Source: Pseudomonas monteilii | Lineage (GTDB): Bacteria > Pseudomonadota > Gammaproteobacteria > Pseudomonadales > Pseudomonadaceae | Direction: 5' to 3' | Assembly: GCA_001534745.1 (NCBI GenBank) | Contig: CP013997.1 | Location: 3,906,001 to 3,970,000 of the forward strand | DNA: 64,000 nucleotides | Shown here: positions 53,764 through 62,278 of the stretch, piece after piece | Layout of the letters: every line of letters begins with the position of its first letter | Numbering within the stretch: position 1 is the first letter of the stretch | The notes under the pieces: model-generated | What the model was told of the DNA's origin: nothing | The model's database searches: none | The model's input: only the letters and a program-made list of their open reading frames with translations | Translations under genes and position numbers: made by a program

Positions 53764-53786
53764 TTATCGTAAACAGATTACGATAA
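53764..53786. promoter_or_regulatory. HmgR operator
   Basis: TTATCGTAA-ACAGA-TTACGATAA, a perfect inverted repeat of nine-base arms with a five-base spacer, lies between hmgA (83 bases from its ATG) and hmgR (67 bases). HmgR of Pseudomonas putida is known to repress through a palindromic site in this gap, relieved by homogentisate. Confidence 0.9.
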
Positions 53787-53853
53787 ACGTAATTTGCTCG
53801 GCGCTGGTCGTCAAGCTATAAAGGCGGCCCCTGACTCACTGGACGCCCTGCCC

Positions 53854-54645
53854 ATGGCCAACGTCAATTCCGTTCCCGACACGGGCAAGCAAAAGGTACG
53901 TTCTGCCGAAACCGGCACCGACATCCTCAAGGCCCTGGCCCAGCTGGCGCCTTCGACCTCGCTGTCGCGCCTGGCCGAACACGTCGGCATGCCCGCAAGC
54001 AAGGTCCATCGGTACCTTCAGGCGCTCATCGCCAGCGGTTTCGCCGAGCAGGAGGTCGCCACCAACCACTACGCGCTCGGCCGTGAAGCCTTGCGTGTCG
54101 GCCTGGCAGCCTTGGGCAGTATCAATGTGCTGAAAGTGGCGGCGCTGCCGCTGGCGCAGTTGCGCGATGACCTCAACGAGACCTGCTTTCTCGCCGTCTG
54201 GGGCAATCAGGGCGCAACGGTGGTCAGCATCGAGCCGGCCGCGCGTGCGGTGACGCTGGTGACCCAGATCGGCTCGGTGCTGCCGCTGCTGTCGTCTTCG
54301 ACCGGCCTGGTATTCGCGGCCTACCTGCCCGAGCACCAGACCGCCAGCCTGCTCAAGGAGGCCTTGAAGGCGTTCGAGGACGACACGCAACCCTTGCGCA
54401 CATTGCAGACGATTCGTGAGCGCGGCCTGCACCATGTGCATGGCTCGTTGCTGCCAGGGGTCGATGCGCTGTCGGCGCCCATTCTCGATGCGCGGGGGCA
54501 GATCGCTGCGGTCATGACCGTGGTCGGCCCGGCCTCGACTTTCGATGCCGACGAGCGCGGCCCGGCCGCCCGGCGCTTGCTGGCAGCCGCCCAGGCGACC
54601 AGTTGGCGGATGGGCTACCAGGCCGAGGACGGTGTGGAGGCGTGA
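53854..54645 (+). CDS. hmgR: IclR-family repressor of homogentisate catabolism
   Basis: A 263-residue IclR protein from MANVNSVPD; an upstream start at 53794 is possible but less likely. The winged helix (about 20-80: TSLSRLAEHVGMPASKVHRY) precedes the GAF-like IclR effector domain (about 95-255: VSIEPAARAVTLVTQIGSVL). Divergence from hmgA and the palindrome between them identify it as HmgR, which responds to homogentisate. Confidence 0.93.
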   Translation: MANVNSVPDTGKQKVRSAETGTDILKALAQLAPSTSLSRLAEHVGMPASKVHRYLQALIASGFAEQEVATNHYALGREALRVGLAALGSINVLKVAALPLAQLRDDLNETCFLAVWGNQGATVVSIEPAARAVTLVTQIGSVLPLLSSSTGLVFAAYLPEHQTASLLKEALKAFEDDTQPLRTLQTIRERGLHHVHGSLLPGVDALSAPILDARGQIAAVMTVVGPASTFDADERGPAARRLLAAAQATSWRMGYQAEDGVEA

Positions 54646-54746
54646 GCGAGAACGCGCCTGCTGCGAAGCGGACTGTTGCCTGCCGTGCAACAGTGAATGT
54701 CAAAAGCAGCGGTATTTCCTTTGCGCTCAAGCGCTTATGCTGGCCC

Positions 54747-54870
54747 GACTGATCGGCAGGGGTGACTATTCCCCCTCTTTACCCCCGCCGATGGGTACCT
54801 CGACGCGGATTTTGAAGCTCCTTGATCTGTCGTCTCGATTGGCCGCTGCCTTGGACAGCGGCTTTTTTTA
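54747..54870 (+). ncRNA. Probable small RNA with C-rich loop
   Basis: A 5' hairpin at 54752-54792 pairs ATCGGC-A-GGGGT with ACCCC-C-GCCGAT (one mismatch) around a 17-base loop containing CCCCCTCTTT. About 50 bases of linker follow, then a strong intrinsic terminator at 54842-54869. TATGCT at 54736-54741 is a possible -10 box; no good -35 is seen. No reading frame fits, and the neighbouring gene is on the other strand, so this looks like a free-standing RNA of about 120 bases. The C-rich loop recalls regulatory RNAs that pair with Shine-Dalgarno sequences. A long 3' end of hmgR mRNA is the alternative. Confidence 0.5.
54842..54869 (+). terminator. Intrinsic terminator
   Basis: GCCGCTG-CCTTGGA-CAGCGGC followed by seven T. 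It works only on the plus strand. It ends the probable small RNA, or hmgR mRNA about 200 bases after its stop. Confidence 0.92.
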
Positions 54871-54889
54871 TGGCAGATCGAAATCCCGG

Positions 54890-55345
54890 TCAGCCTTTCA
54901 GCGCCTGGACGAAGTCATCCAGCCAAGGCTCGGCGTCGGTCTCCTGGTCGACCGTCTCGCTGGCATCCAGACGCAGCATGGGCACGACCTCCTGCACGCC
55001 AAGCTCGGCATACAGCTCGCGCAGCTGCTCGCCGCCGCCACAATAGGTATCGCCATAGCTCGAATCGCCCAGCGCGATGACGCCGCCCGGCAGGCCTCGC
55101 CATTGGCTTGGCAAGGTGTCGCGCAGGCTGTCGTACAGGGGCATCAGGTCGTCGGGTAACTCGCCCATGCCGGTGGTCGAGGTGACCGCCAGCAACGCAT
55201 CGGGGGCGAATGCCTGGATGTCGGCGAGCGTGCCGCGCGGCGAATGCCAGGTCTCGAAGCCTGCCGTGTTCAGCCGTGTGGCGGCATGACGAGCGACGTC
55301 CTCGGCGGTGCCGTAGACCGTTCCTGAAATGATGGCGACTTTCAT
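54890..55345 (-). CDS. Flavodoxin (MioC-like)
   Basis: A 151-residue flavodoxin from MKVAIISGTVYGTAEDVARH. The FMN phosphate loop is SGTVYGTAED (7-16) and the isoalloxazine loops are in STTGMGELPDD and LGDSSYGDTYCGGGEQLREL. It is a one-electron carrier; partners are not adjacent. No clear ribosome binding site precedes the chosen ATG, though the frame extends to 55402. Confidence 0.9.
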   Translation of the reverse strand: MKVAIISGTVYGTAEDVARHAATRLNTAGFETWHSPRGTLADIQAFAPDALLAVTSTTGMGELPDDLMPLYDSLRDTLPSQWRGLPGGVIALGDSSYGDTYCGGGEQLRELYAELGVQEVVPMLRLDASETVDQETDAEPWLDDFVQALKG

Positions 55346-55601
55346 CAGGTGAAGATTCCGAACAGAGTGAAACCGTAGGATACGCGTATTCGTCGATAGC
55401 AAAAGGCCAATGCATGAACACGGTCTTCACATGTCATGGGCTATGATGTCCGCCATGCTGCCCCAGGATACGCCGAGCGATCGTTCGCGTGGCGGCAGCC
55501 GGCGCCCGGCCGACGAGGACTGGGCAGTGTTTCAACGCTACCGCGATTGCACGACTCGTCCGTGCGATCGCCGCACTTGATGAGTGTCTTCGGGTTCGAC
55601 C

Positions 55602-56216
55602 ATGTCAGACAACCTTCTCACTCAGGATGAGCTGGACTTCATCCTGGACATGCAGCGCCTTCCCCAGCCCGGTTCGACCGATGCGGGGCCTGGCTTGCGC
55701 GTGGATGGCGATCGTCGGGTCCAGGACCTGCTCACGCGCCTGGTCGGCCATGAACAGGTCACCTTGCAGGCGCACATCAACAATCAGCAGATCAGCTTCC
55801 CCCTGCACCTGGTGGAAGATGAATTCCACACGCTGCACCTGCAACTGGGCATGCCCGACATCTACGAAGACGGGCCCATGTTGCGGCCGTGGCGCCTGAC
55901 GCTGGAGACACCTGTCGCCCTGCTCGACGACCGTGACCGTGCCAGCCGACTGTGGGTGCGCGACATCTCGTTCAAAGGGGTGCTGCTGGAAGCCCAGGGC
56001 ACCGCCAGGACGCCCACGCGCTTCAACATGCGCTTCGCACCGCCGGGCGAGCTACCGATTCGTCTGCGCGGCCTCAAGCGTCGGCAGATCGACAGCCGCC
56101 TGGCGGCCTACGACCTGAGCGAAAGCGCCGAAGACGAGATCGAGCGCCTGCGTGACTACATCCTCCAGGCGCACCGACGCGTGCACCCGGACGTGCATGA
56201 CCCGTTGCTGGAGTGA
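55602..56216 (+). CDS. PilZ-domain protein with FliM-like N-terminus
   Basis: A 204-residue protein starting MSDNLLTQDELDFILDMQ. This N-terminal LTQDELDFIL closely resembles the CheY-binding start of the flagellar switch protein FliM (LSQ-E-IDALL). A YcgR-like region (about 40-120) and a PilZ domain (about 120-200) follow, with DISFKG matching the D/NxSxxG c-di-GMP motif. The upstream RxxxR is irregular (arginines at DDRDRASR). It probably tunes the flagellar motor in response to c-di-GMP. A GTG six codons upstream is an alternative start. Confidence 0.82.
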   Translation: MSDNLLTQDELDFILDMQRLPQPGSTDAGPGLRVDGDRRVQDLLTRLVGHEQVTLQAHINNQQISFPLHLVEDEFHTLHLQLGMPDIYEDGPMLRPWRLTLETPVALLDDRDRASRLWVRDISFKGVLLEAQGTARTPTRFNMRFAPPGELPIRLRGLKRRQIDSRLAAYDLSESAEDEIERLRDYILQAHRRVHPDVHDPLLE

Positions 56217-56300
56217 GGCCGGCACGCCTGCGCGAGGCCCTGCACTTCGGTTATGCTCGACGACCTTCCCACTGAGCAGACAGCGTTGACCACCCAGCAC

Positions 56301-56993
56301 ATGAACAGCCCCATTCTCGTCACCGGCGCCAGTCAGCGGGTCGGGCTGGCCCTGGCACTCGCGCTGGCCAAGGCCGGCCATACCGTGGTCAGCACCAGCC
56401 GCAGCATCGGCACCGACGCCGCACACCCGAACATCATCCCGTTCCAGGCCGACCTGTGCGTGGCGGCCGAGCGCCAGGCGCTGATCGACCATCTGCGCAA
56501 CGACTACCCCGGCCTGCGCGCGATCGTGCACAACGCGTCGCTCTGGCTGGACGACGGTCTGGACAACCTGCAGACCATGTTCCAGCTGCACGTCGAGGCG
56601 CCCTATCACCTCAACCTGGCGCTGGGCGACCAGCTGGCGAAGGTCGAGAAGGCCGACATCATCCATGTCTGCGACGAGACCTCGTCACGGGGCAGCAAGA
56701 GCCACATCGGCTATGCCGCGACCAAGGCCGCCCTGCAGAACATGGTGCTGTCGTTCGCCGAGAAGTACGCGCCCGGCGTGCGGGTCAACGGTATCCTGCC
56801 GGGGTTGCTGATCTTCAAGGAAGACGGCGACCAGGCGTACCGAGAACAGGCCCTGAAGAAAGCCCTGCTGGAATTCGAGCCGGGCGCGGGCCCCTTGGTC
56901 GACGCCGTGATGTTTTTGCTCGAAAGTCGCTACAGCACCGGAAGCCAGGTGGTCATCAACGGTGGCCGCCATCTGAAGAATCGAATCGCCTAG
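56301..56993 (+). CDS. folM: Dihydromonapterin reductase FolM-like SDR
   Basis: A 230-residue short-chain dehydrogenase from MNSPILVTGASQRVG. The cofactor motif is TGASQRVG and the active site is YAATKAA with Tyr and Lys four apart. The NADPH-type TSRS sequence follows the second strand. It resembles FolM, which reduces dihydromonapterin or dihydrofolate. Upstream in-frame starts from 56253 are not favoured. DUF1244 follows by ten bases, with GGAGGT for that gene. Confidence 0.85.
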   Translation: MNSPILVTGASQRVGLALALALAKAGHTVVSTSRSIGTDAAHPNIIPFQADLCVAAERQALIDHLRNDYPGLRAIVHNASLWLDDGLDNLQTMFQLHVEAPYHLNLALGDQLAKVEKADIIHVCDETSSRGSKSHIGYAATKAALQNMVLSFAEKYAPGVRVNGILPGLLIFKEDGDQAYREQALKKALLEFEPGAGPLVDAVMFLLESRYSTGSQVVINGGRHLKNRIA

Positions 56994-57003
56994 GAGGTCG
57001 CCC

Positions 57004-57300
57004 ATGACACCCCAACAACAGCTCGAACTCGAGGCCGCCGCGTTTCGTCGCCTGGTCGAACACCTGCGTCATCGCACCGATGTGCAGAACATCGACCTGA
57101 TGAACCTGTCGGGCTTCTGCCGCAATTGCCTGTCGAAGTGGTACAAGGCCGCCGCCGACGAGCAGCAGCTCGACCTGAGCCTGGACGATGCCCGCGAAGC
57201 GGTGTACGGCATGCCCTATGCCGAGTGGAAAGACCGTTATCAGACCGACGCCAGCCCTGCCCAACAGGCGGCCTTCGAAAAAGGAAAACCCCGTGACTGA
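57004..57300 (+). CDS. DUF1244 family protein
   Basis: A 98-residue helical protein with the family motif LMNLSGFCRNCLSKWYKAAA (two cysteines) and YGMPYAEWKDRYQ. AGGAGGT lies just before the ATG. It overlaps the HopJ-like gene by eight bases, so translation is coupled, as in other pseudomonads. Function unknown. Confidence 0.9.
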   Translation: MTPQQQLELEAAAFRRLVEHLRHRTDVQNIDLMNLSGFCRNCLSKWYKAAADEQQLDLSLDDAREAVYGMPYAEWKDRYQTDASPAQQAAFEKGKPRD

Positions 57301-57634
57301 CCTGGCTACCCTGCGCGCCCGCCTGACCACCGGCGAGCATGCCTTCGCCGACACGCTGGCGTTCATCGCCGAGCACTACCGCTACACGCCGCAAGCCTTC
57401 GACAACGGGGGCGTGCACAACGCTGCCGGGCAGAACGAAGGCTCCTGCAAGACCCTGGGCCTGGCCGTGCTCGAGGGCCTGAGCGACCAGGAAGCCTTGC
57501 TGGCGTTCGGCGAACACTATCGCAGCGTGCAGGCCACGCCGGACGGTAGCGACCATGCCAACATCCGGGCGCTGATCGCCCATGGCCTGGCCGGTGTCAC
57601 CTTCGTCACGCCGCCTCTGGAACGTCTGGCCTGA
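57293..57634 (+). CDS. HopJ-type family protein
   Basis: A 113-residue protein from a GTG start with AAAGGAAAAC upstream, overlapping DUF1244. It matches the HopJ family: HYRYTPQAFDNGGVHNAAGQ and NEGSCKTLGLAVLEGLSDQE. Despite the name, most members in non-pathogens are housekeeping proteins of unknown role, and nothing here suggests secretion. Confidence 0.88.
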   Translation: MTDLATLRARLTTGEHAFADTLAFIAEHYRYTPQAFDNGGVHNAAGQNEGSCKTLGLAVLEGLSDQEALLAFGEHYRSVQATPDGSDHANIRALIAHGLAGVTFVTPPLERLA

Positions 57635-57653
57635 CAGCGGTTGCGTGAGCCTT

Positions 57654-57674
57654 GGCCTGGGGCACACCCAGGCC
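57654..57674. terminator. Hairpin between convergent genes
   Basis: GGCCTGGG-GCACA-CCCAGGCC, a perfect eight-base stem with flanking GAGCC/GGCTTT, lies between the convergent HopJ-like and acetyltransferase genes. It may terminate both; only a short T-run follows. Confidence 0.5.
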
Positions 57675-57683
57675 CATCGGCTT

Positions 57684-58364
57684 TCACGCCGCCGCCACGC
57701 CGCGCAGCAAGGGCCGGCACAGCTGCTCCAGACGCGAACCCTCGTAGGTCGTTTCGCGGAACAGGCGCCAGCGCCCGAACAGCCCGTACACGTGGGTGAT
57801 CCGCCCCATTTCGACATAGCCCATGCGCATGTGCAGACGCATGGCCGGCACGTTGTGGCTTTCGACCACGTCGATCGTCGTCGTGCAGCCCTTCTCGCGC
57901 ATGCATTCCCACATGGTCAGCTGCGCGGTCTGCGACAGACGCGTGCCGTAGTAACGGCGGATCAGTTCCCCGCTGTGCGCGAAGTACTGGCCTGGCGCGA
58001 CCTTGAACGTACAGCCGTAGTAGTGCTTGTCGTAGTAATCCTGAGTGGTCGACCACATTACGCCAACGACGTCACCGGCTTCGTCTATCCACATGTGCCC
58101 GACATGGCCTTGTTCGGCGAACTCGCGCATGACGCCCACGCGATCACCGAAATGCTTCTGAAAGCGGTGCACGTTGTCGGGGGTGATGTCGAGGCGGGTG
58201 AGCGGTGGGTGCTCACGCAGTTTGAACCGCTCGATCGGCATGCTCAGGTCACGCTCGGTCCAGATCAGTTCCCAGTGAAAGAACACGTACCGTTCGAAGG
58301 CCGTCTTCAGTGAACGCTTCAGGCCTTTCTGCCTGAGCTTTTGCAGTAGCGCACTCGCTCCCAT
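57684..58364 (-). CDS. GNAT-family N-acetyltransferase
   Basis: A 226-residue protein. The GNAT fold spans about 60-200, with the acetyl-CoA region near GELIRRYYGTRLSQTAQLTM and the terminal MRLHMRMGYVEMGRI strand-helix. A basic N-terminal helix (LRQKGLKRSLKTAFERYVFF) precedes it. The Q/RxxGxG loop is degenerate. Substrate unknown; some relatives act on cell-envelope molecules. Confidence 0.8.
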   Translation of the reverse strand: MGASALLQKLRQKGLKRSLKTAFERYVFFHWELIWTERDLSMPIERFKLREHPPLTRLDITPDNVHRFQKHFGDRVGVMREFAEQGHVGHMWIDEAGDVVGVMWSTTQDYYDKHYYGCTFKVAPGQYFAHSGELIRRYYGTRLSQTAQLTMWECMREKGCTTTIDVVESHNVPAMRLHMRMGYVEMGRITHVYGLFGRWRLFRETTYEGSRLEQLCRPLLRGVAAA

Positions 58365-58474
58365 GTGTATTCCCCTAGCTGATTGAATCGACTTCCCCAG
58401 GAAGCGGTATAGGCCAGAAGTGGGAGGATTGCTCGCGCGCGGCGTGAAATAATTTGTATCAACTAGTTTCAGAC

Positions 58475-58512
58475 CGAAAGAAAACCCGCACGCTTCGAAA
58501 GCCGTGCGGGTT
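58475..58512 (-). terminator. Intrinsic terminator of fabV
   Basis: On the minus strand, AACCCGCACG pairs with CGTGCGGGTT around a ten-base loop, followed by a T-rich tail (TTTCTTTC). It lies 12 bases after the fabV stop. Confidence 0.9.
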
Positions 58513-58523
58513 CGGAGTGAAGC

Positions 58524-59735
58524 TTACAGCTGAACGCAGTCGAACTGCACGTCGGTCGCCACGTCCTGGTCGTAGTCGACATCGGTGCGCTCGAAGCCGA
58601 ACAGGTTCAGGAATTCACGCTTGTAGCCGGCGTAGTCGGTCAGCTCGAACAGGTTCTCGGTGGTCACCTGCGGCCACAGGGCCTTGCAGGCGTTCTGCAC
58701 GTCGTCGCGCAGCTCCCAGTCGTCCAGGCGCAGGCGGCCTTTCTCGTCGACTTCCCCTGGCTGGCCATCGGTGCGGTACAGCCGGTCGCGGAACATGCGG
58801 TTGAGCTGGTCGCCGGTACCTTCGTGGATGCCCTGCTCTTTCATCACCTTGAAGACCATGGACAGGTACAGCGGCATGACCGGGATGGCCGAGCTGGCCT
58901 GGGTCACCACCGACTTGAGCACGGCCACGTTGGCGCCGCCGCCGATGGCCTCGGACAGCTTGGCATCCAGGCGCAGCGCGGTGTCGTCCAGGTCCTGCTT
59001 GGCCTTGCCCAGGGCGCCGTCCCAGTAGATCGGCCAGGTGATCTCGGTACCGATGTAGCTGAACGCCACGGTGCGGGCCTGTTCGGCCAGGACACCGGCG
59101 TCGGCCAGGGCCTCGATCCACAGCTGCCAGTCCTGGCCACCCATGACGGTGACGGTGTCCTGGATTTCCTGTTCGGAGGCCGGCTCGATCGCGGCCTCGA
59201 TGATGGTGTCCTTGTTGGTGTCGATGGCGGTCGACGTGTACGGCTCGCCGATCGGCTTGAGGGCCGAGCGCACCAGCTCACCGGTCTTCGGCAGCTTGCG
59301 CACGGGCGAGGCCAGGGAGTAGACCACCAGGTCGACCTTGCCGCCCATGTCGTTCTTGATCAGCTCGATGACCTTGGCCCGCGCTTCATCGGAGAAGGCA
59401 TCGCCATTGATCGACTTGCTGTACAGGCCTTCTTCCTTGGCGAACTTGTCGAAGGCTGCGGCGTTGTACCAACCGGCGGTGCCGGGCTTGGTCTCGGTGC
59501 CTGGCTTTTCGAAGAACACGCCCAGGGTGTCGGCCTTGAAGCCGAATGCCGCGGTGATGCGGGCGGCCAGGCCGTAGCCGCTGGAGGCGCCGATCACCAG
59601 GACCTTCTTCGGCCCGTCTTCACGAACGCCCAGTGCGCGGGTCGCCTCGATCTGGTCACGAACGTTGAGTTCGCAGCCTTTCGGGTGGGTCGTGGTGCAG
59701 ATGAAACCGCGGACTTTGGGGTGGATGATGGCCAA
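58524..59735 (-). CDS. fabV: Enoyl-ACP reductase FabV
   Basis: A 403-residue NADH-dependent enoyl-ACP/trans-2-enoyl-CoA reductase completing each cycle of fatty-acid elongation. The start [20 protein letters not shown] is typical. The cofactor motif is [13 protein letters not shown] and the active-site Tyr-x8-Lys is [10 protein letters not shown]. Length and motifs match FabV, which is naturally insensitive to triclosan. It has its own terminator and appears monocistronic. Confidence 0.96.
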   Translation of the reverse strand: MAIIHPKVRGFICTTTHPKGCELNVRDQIEATRALGVREDGPKKVLVIGASSGYGLAARITAAFGFKADTLGVFFEKPGTETKPGTAGWYNAAAFDKFAKEEGLYSKSINGDAFSDEARAKVIELIKNDMGGKVDLVVYSLASPVRKLPKTGELVRSALKPIGEPYTSTAIDTNKDTIIEAAIEPASEQEIQDTVTVMGGQDWQLWIEALADAGVLAEQARTVAFSYIGTEITWPIYWDGALGKAKQDLDDTALRLDAKLSEAIGGGANVAVLKSVVTQASSAIPVMPLYLSMVFKVMKEQGIHEGTGDQLNRMFRDRLYRTDGQPGEVDEKGRLRLDDWELRDDVQNACKALWPQVTTENLFELTDYAGYKREFLNLFGFERTDVDYDQDVATDVQFDCVQL

Positions 59736-59898
59736 CGTCTGTACCTCTTCGGGGTTTAGTCTGTGAACGGCCCTTCGATGGGCGCGTTCGCGTGATCAGA
59801 GGGTGAGACTACCCCTGCTCCGTAGCCGACACATATTAAGGGGAGATCGACGGGTTTCAAGGCCGGCGTGGGTCCAGTGCCTGAACGGTACCTGGAAG

Positions 59899-59914
59899 GC
59901 AGCACGCGTGCTGC
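59899..59914. promoter_or_regulatory. Perfect 16-bp palindrome upstream of metE fragment
   Basis: GCAGCACGCGTGCTGC lies 94 bases before the metE-like start, in the 272-base gap after fabV. An AT-rich stretch follows at 59938-59956 (GCGAATTTAATTAGATTTTC), probably the promoter. The palindrome could be an operator; no factor is suggested. Confidence 0.35.
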
Positions 59915-60007
59915 ATTAGAAATGCTCAGGATCAAAGCGAATTTAATTAGATTTTCTCAGGCACGAAGGCTCGGCAGACTGTGCACATCTGACTGGAGAT
60001 TCGACAC

Positions 60008-61150
60008 ATGGCCGTTGCACACACCCTGGGATCCCCGCGCATCGGGCGCGACCGTGAACTGAAACGCGCCCAGGAGGCCTTTCGCCAGGGCAATCTCGAC
60101 GAAGCCGGCCTGCGGGCCATGGGCCAGGCAGTGCGCGCCGCACACTGGCAGGCGCAGAGCGAGGCCGGTATCGACCTGCTGCCCGTGGGCGACTTCGCCT
60201 GGCATGATCAGGTCCTGACCCATTCGCTGACCTTCGGCGTGATCCCTGAGTACGTTCGCCCCCAGGGTGATGGCGCAGCGACGCTGCACACGCTGTTCGC
60301 CATGGCACACGGCGGGTCGGTCGATCCAGTGGATGGCAAAGGGGCTCCGATTGAGGAAACGGCCTCGTGGTTCGACACCGACCATGTCTACCAAGTCCCG
60401 GTCTTCAGTGCCGACCAGGCCTTCCAGCTGAGCTGGACGCAACTGTTCGAGGAGGTGGATGAAGCCCAGGCCTTGGGCTACAGCGTCAAGCCAGTGATCC
60501 TGGGTCCGCTGACCTACCTCTGGCTGGGCAAAGCCCAGGACGAGGCCTTCGACAGGCTGGACCTGGTCGAGCGCCTGCTGCCGCTGTACGACCAGATCTT
60601 CCATCGCCTGGCCGATCAGGGCGTGGAGTGGGTGCAGATCGACGAACCGATCCTGGCCCTGGACCTGCCCCAGGCTTGGAAGAATGCTTACGAACGCGTC
60701 TACAACCTGCTTCAGCGCGCGCCGTTGAAGAAGCTGATCACCACCTATTTCGGTGGCCTGCAGGACAACCTGGGGCTGGCCGCCAACCTGCCAGTCGATG
60801 GCCTGCACATCGACCTGGTGTGCGCACCGGAGCAGTACCCTACCCTCCTGGACCGCCTGCCCACCTACAAGACGCTGTCGCTGGGTCTGGTCGATGGCCG
60901 TAACCTCGAGGGGTGCGACGTGGACAAGGCGATGGGTGTCCTGCGTCATGCCGCTGAACGGCTGGGCGATCGTCTGTGGGTGGCACCGTCGTGCTCGCTG
61001 CTGCAAGGTTCGAACGACGAGCCCAAGCGCTGGCTGGCGTTCGCGGTGCAGAAATGCCAGGAGGTGGCGTTGCTGGCCAAGGCCGTCAATGACCCTGAAT
61101 CGGCGGCAACGGCCGAGGGCGTCGCGTACGGTCTTGCCAAGGCAAGCTGA
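60008..61150 (+). CDS. MetE N-terminal half only (truncated methionine synthase)
   Basis: A 380-residue protein matching the N-terminal half of cobalamin-independent methionine synthase: HTLGSPRIGRDRELKRAQEA, GIDLLPVGDFAWHDQVLTHS, VKPVILGPLTYLWLGK, EWVQIDEPILALDLPQAW and VAPSCSLLQ. Complete MetE has about 755 residues. The C-terminal barrel with the zinc ligands and homocysteine site is missing, and nothing in the 100 bases after the stop encodes it. The frame itself is intact with normal codon use. It is either a remnant or a specialised N-terminal paralog; it cannot be a complete MetE. Confidence 0.85.
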   Translation: MAVAHTLGSPRIGRDRELKRAQEAFRQGNLDEAGLRAMGQAVRAAHWQAQSEAGIDLLPVGDFAWHDQVLTHSLTFGVIPEYVRPQGDGAATLHTLFAMAHGGSVDPVDGKGAPIEETASWFDTDHVYQVPVFSADQAFQLSWTQLFEEVDEAQALGYSVKPVILGPLTYLWLGKAQDEAFDRLDLVERLLPLYDQIFHRLADQGVEWVQIDEPILALDLPQAWKNAYERVYNLLQRAPLKKLITTYFGGLQDNLGLAANLPVDGLHIDLVCAPEQYPTLLDRLPTYKTLSLGLVDGRNLEGCDVDKAMGVLRHAAERLGDRLWVAPSCSLLQGSNDEPKRWLAFAVQKCQEVALLAKAVNDPESAATAEGVAYGLAKAS

Positions 61151-61215
61151 GAGGTGCGAAGAAGGCGTAGATCTGTTGAGACCCGGCGCCCGCGCGCTTC
61201 ATACACCAGAGCCAA

Positions 61216-61246
61216 TGCGCACGACGCCCAGGGGCTGTCGTGCGCA
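61216..61246. terminator. Hairpin between convergent genes
   Basis: TGCGCACGAC and GTCGTGCGCA form a perfect ten-base stem around an 11-base loop, between the metE-like and hemerythrin genes. No T-run follows on either strand, so its terminator activity is uncertain. Confidence 0.4.
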
Positions 61247-61254
61247 TCGACCGG

Positions 61255-61719
61255 TCATGCGGCGTGCTGGGTGCCTTTGAAGTCTTTCTTGTACTGCTCC
61301 ATCTGCTGGCCCAGCGTCTCCAGCTCGGCGTCGGAGAACAGCTCCCGCGCCTTGGGGAACATCTCGCTTTCCTCTTCTTCGATGTGGTGCTCGAGCAGCT
61401 CCTTCATCACCTTGGCGCGCCCGGAAAACTCCACGGTGCCGGTGTCGGTCTTCATCAGGTCCGGCAGCACCAGCGCGTCGACGGTACGGTGCTCTTCCTT
61501 GGCCTCGTAGTACATCGTCGCTTCTTCTTTCTTGCCCGCCTTCTTGAATGCGGGGTAGAGGATTTCTTCTTCCAGTTGCGTGTGCAGCCGCAGTTCGTAG
61601 TCCAGCTTGCCCAACAACTCGGCGCGTTTCTTCACGGCGCGCTCGGTGGTCGAGGTCAGGTCCTCCAGCAGCTTCTTCACGGTCTTGTGATCGTTGACCA
61701 GCAGTTCGATAGCGTTCAT
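61255..61719 (-). CDS. Hemerythrin HHE-domain protein
   Basis: A 154-residue four-helix protein. The start is MNAIELLVNDHK with GAGG upstream. Di-iron ligand motifs are present: NDHKTV, LRLHTQLEEEILYP, AKEEHRTVD and LLEHHIEEEESEMFP. Such proteins bind oxygen or nitric oxide, or store iron. It probably acts in the cytoplasm under stress. No regulatory partner is adjacent. Confidence 0.9.
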   Translation of the reverse strand: MNAIELLVNDHKTVKKLLEDLTSTTERAVKKRAELLGKLDYELRLHTQLEEEILYPAFKKAGKKEEATMYYEAKEEHRTVDALVLPDLMKTDTGTVEFSGRAKVMKELLEHHIEEEESEMFPKARELFSDAELETLGQQMEQYKKDFKGTQHAA

Positions 61720-61842
61720 GGAAACCTCATCAGGGCCAGGGTTCGGTTCACGGTGTCGCCAAAGGTTGAGTGGCGCAATAGGCGTCAGGTTCAAATCGGA
61801 CGATTACCGGGAGGTGGATCGCTTCGCCCAGGCTCCAGCCGT

Positions 61843-61864
61843 AAAAAAGCCCGCATCAGCGGGC
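61843..61864 (-). terminator. Intrinsic terminator on the minus strand
   Basis: On the minus strand GCCCGC-TGAT-GCGGGC followed by six T, 25 bases after the stop of the small acidic protein gene. Confidence 0.92.
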
Positions 61865-61888
61865 CAAAGAGCACACGCAATACGCAGG

Positions 61889-62122
61889 TCAGCGCGGATC
61901 GGGCTGACCATCGAACTCGGCGTTGTCGGTTTCTTCATTCGTCGGCTGCGGGTCGAGCGGTGTGTCGCCACCGTCGATGGGCCGGTGATCGTGATCGTCG
62001 GGCAACTGCTCCACGCCAGCATCGCGTGAGGGATGAACGTCGACACGGCCTGGGCTCAGCGGGTTGTTCGAATGGGGCAACGGGTCTACCGGGGGCAAAC
62101 CCTGGTCGTCTGGAGAGGGCAT
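61889..62122 (-). CDS. Small acidic disordered protein
   Basis: A 77-residue protein very rich in Asp, Pro, Gln and Gly with no hydrophobic core. AAGAGGAG lies six bases before the ATG and a terminator follows the stop, so it is a real gene. It has no recognised domain and is probably intrinsically disordered. It may be a stress-related or partner-binding protein; unknown. Confidence 0.75.
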   Translation of the reverse strand: MPSPDDQGLPPVDPLPHSNNPLSPGRVDVHPSRDAGVEQLPDDHDHRPIDGGDTPLDPQPTNEETDNAEFDGQPDPR

Positions 62123-62278
62123 GACAGTTCTCCTCTTGAGTGGTAACGCCTATGCTGATTCGAGACACCGCCGGCCCAGCGAGTTCGATCCACGCACGAC
62201 CGCCCGTCAGTGCGCCCTTCATATCGGCCCTGGCGCGCCGATACCCGTAGCGAAGAAGCATTGCCATCTGGATGAACC

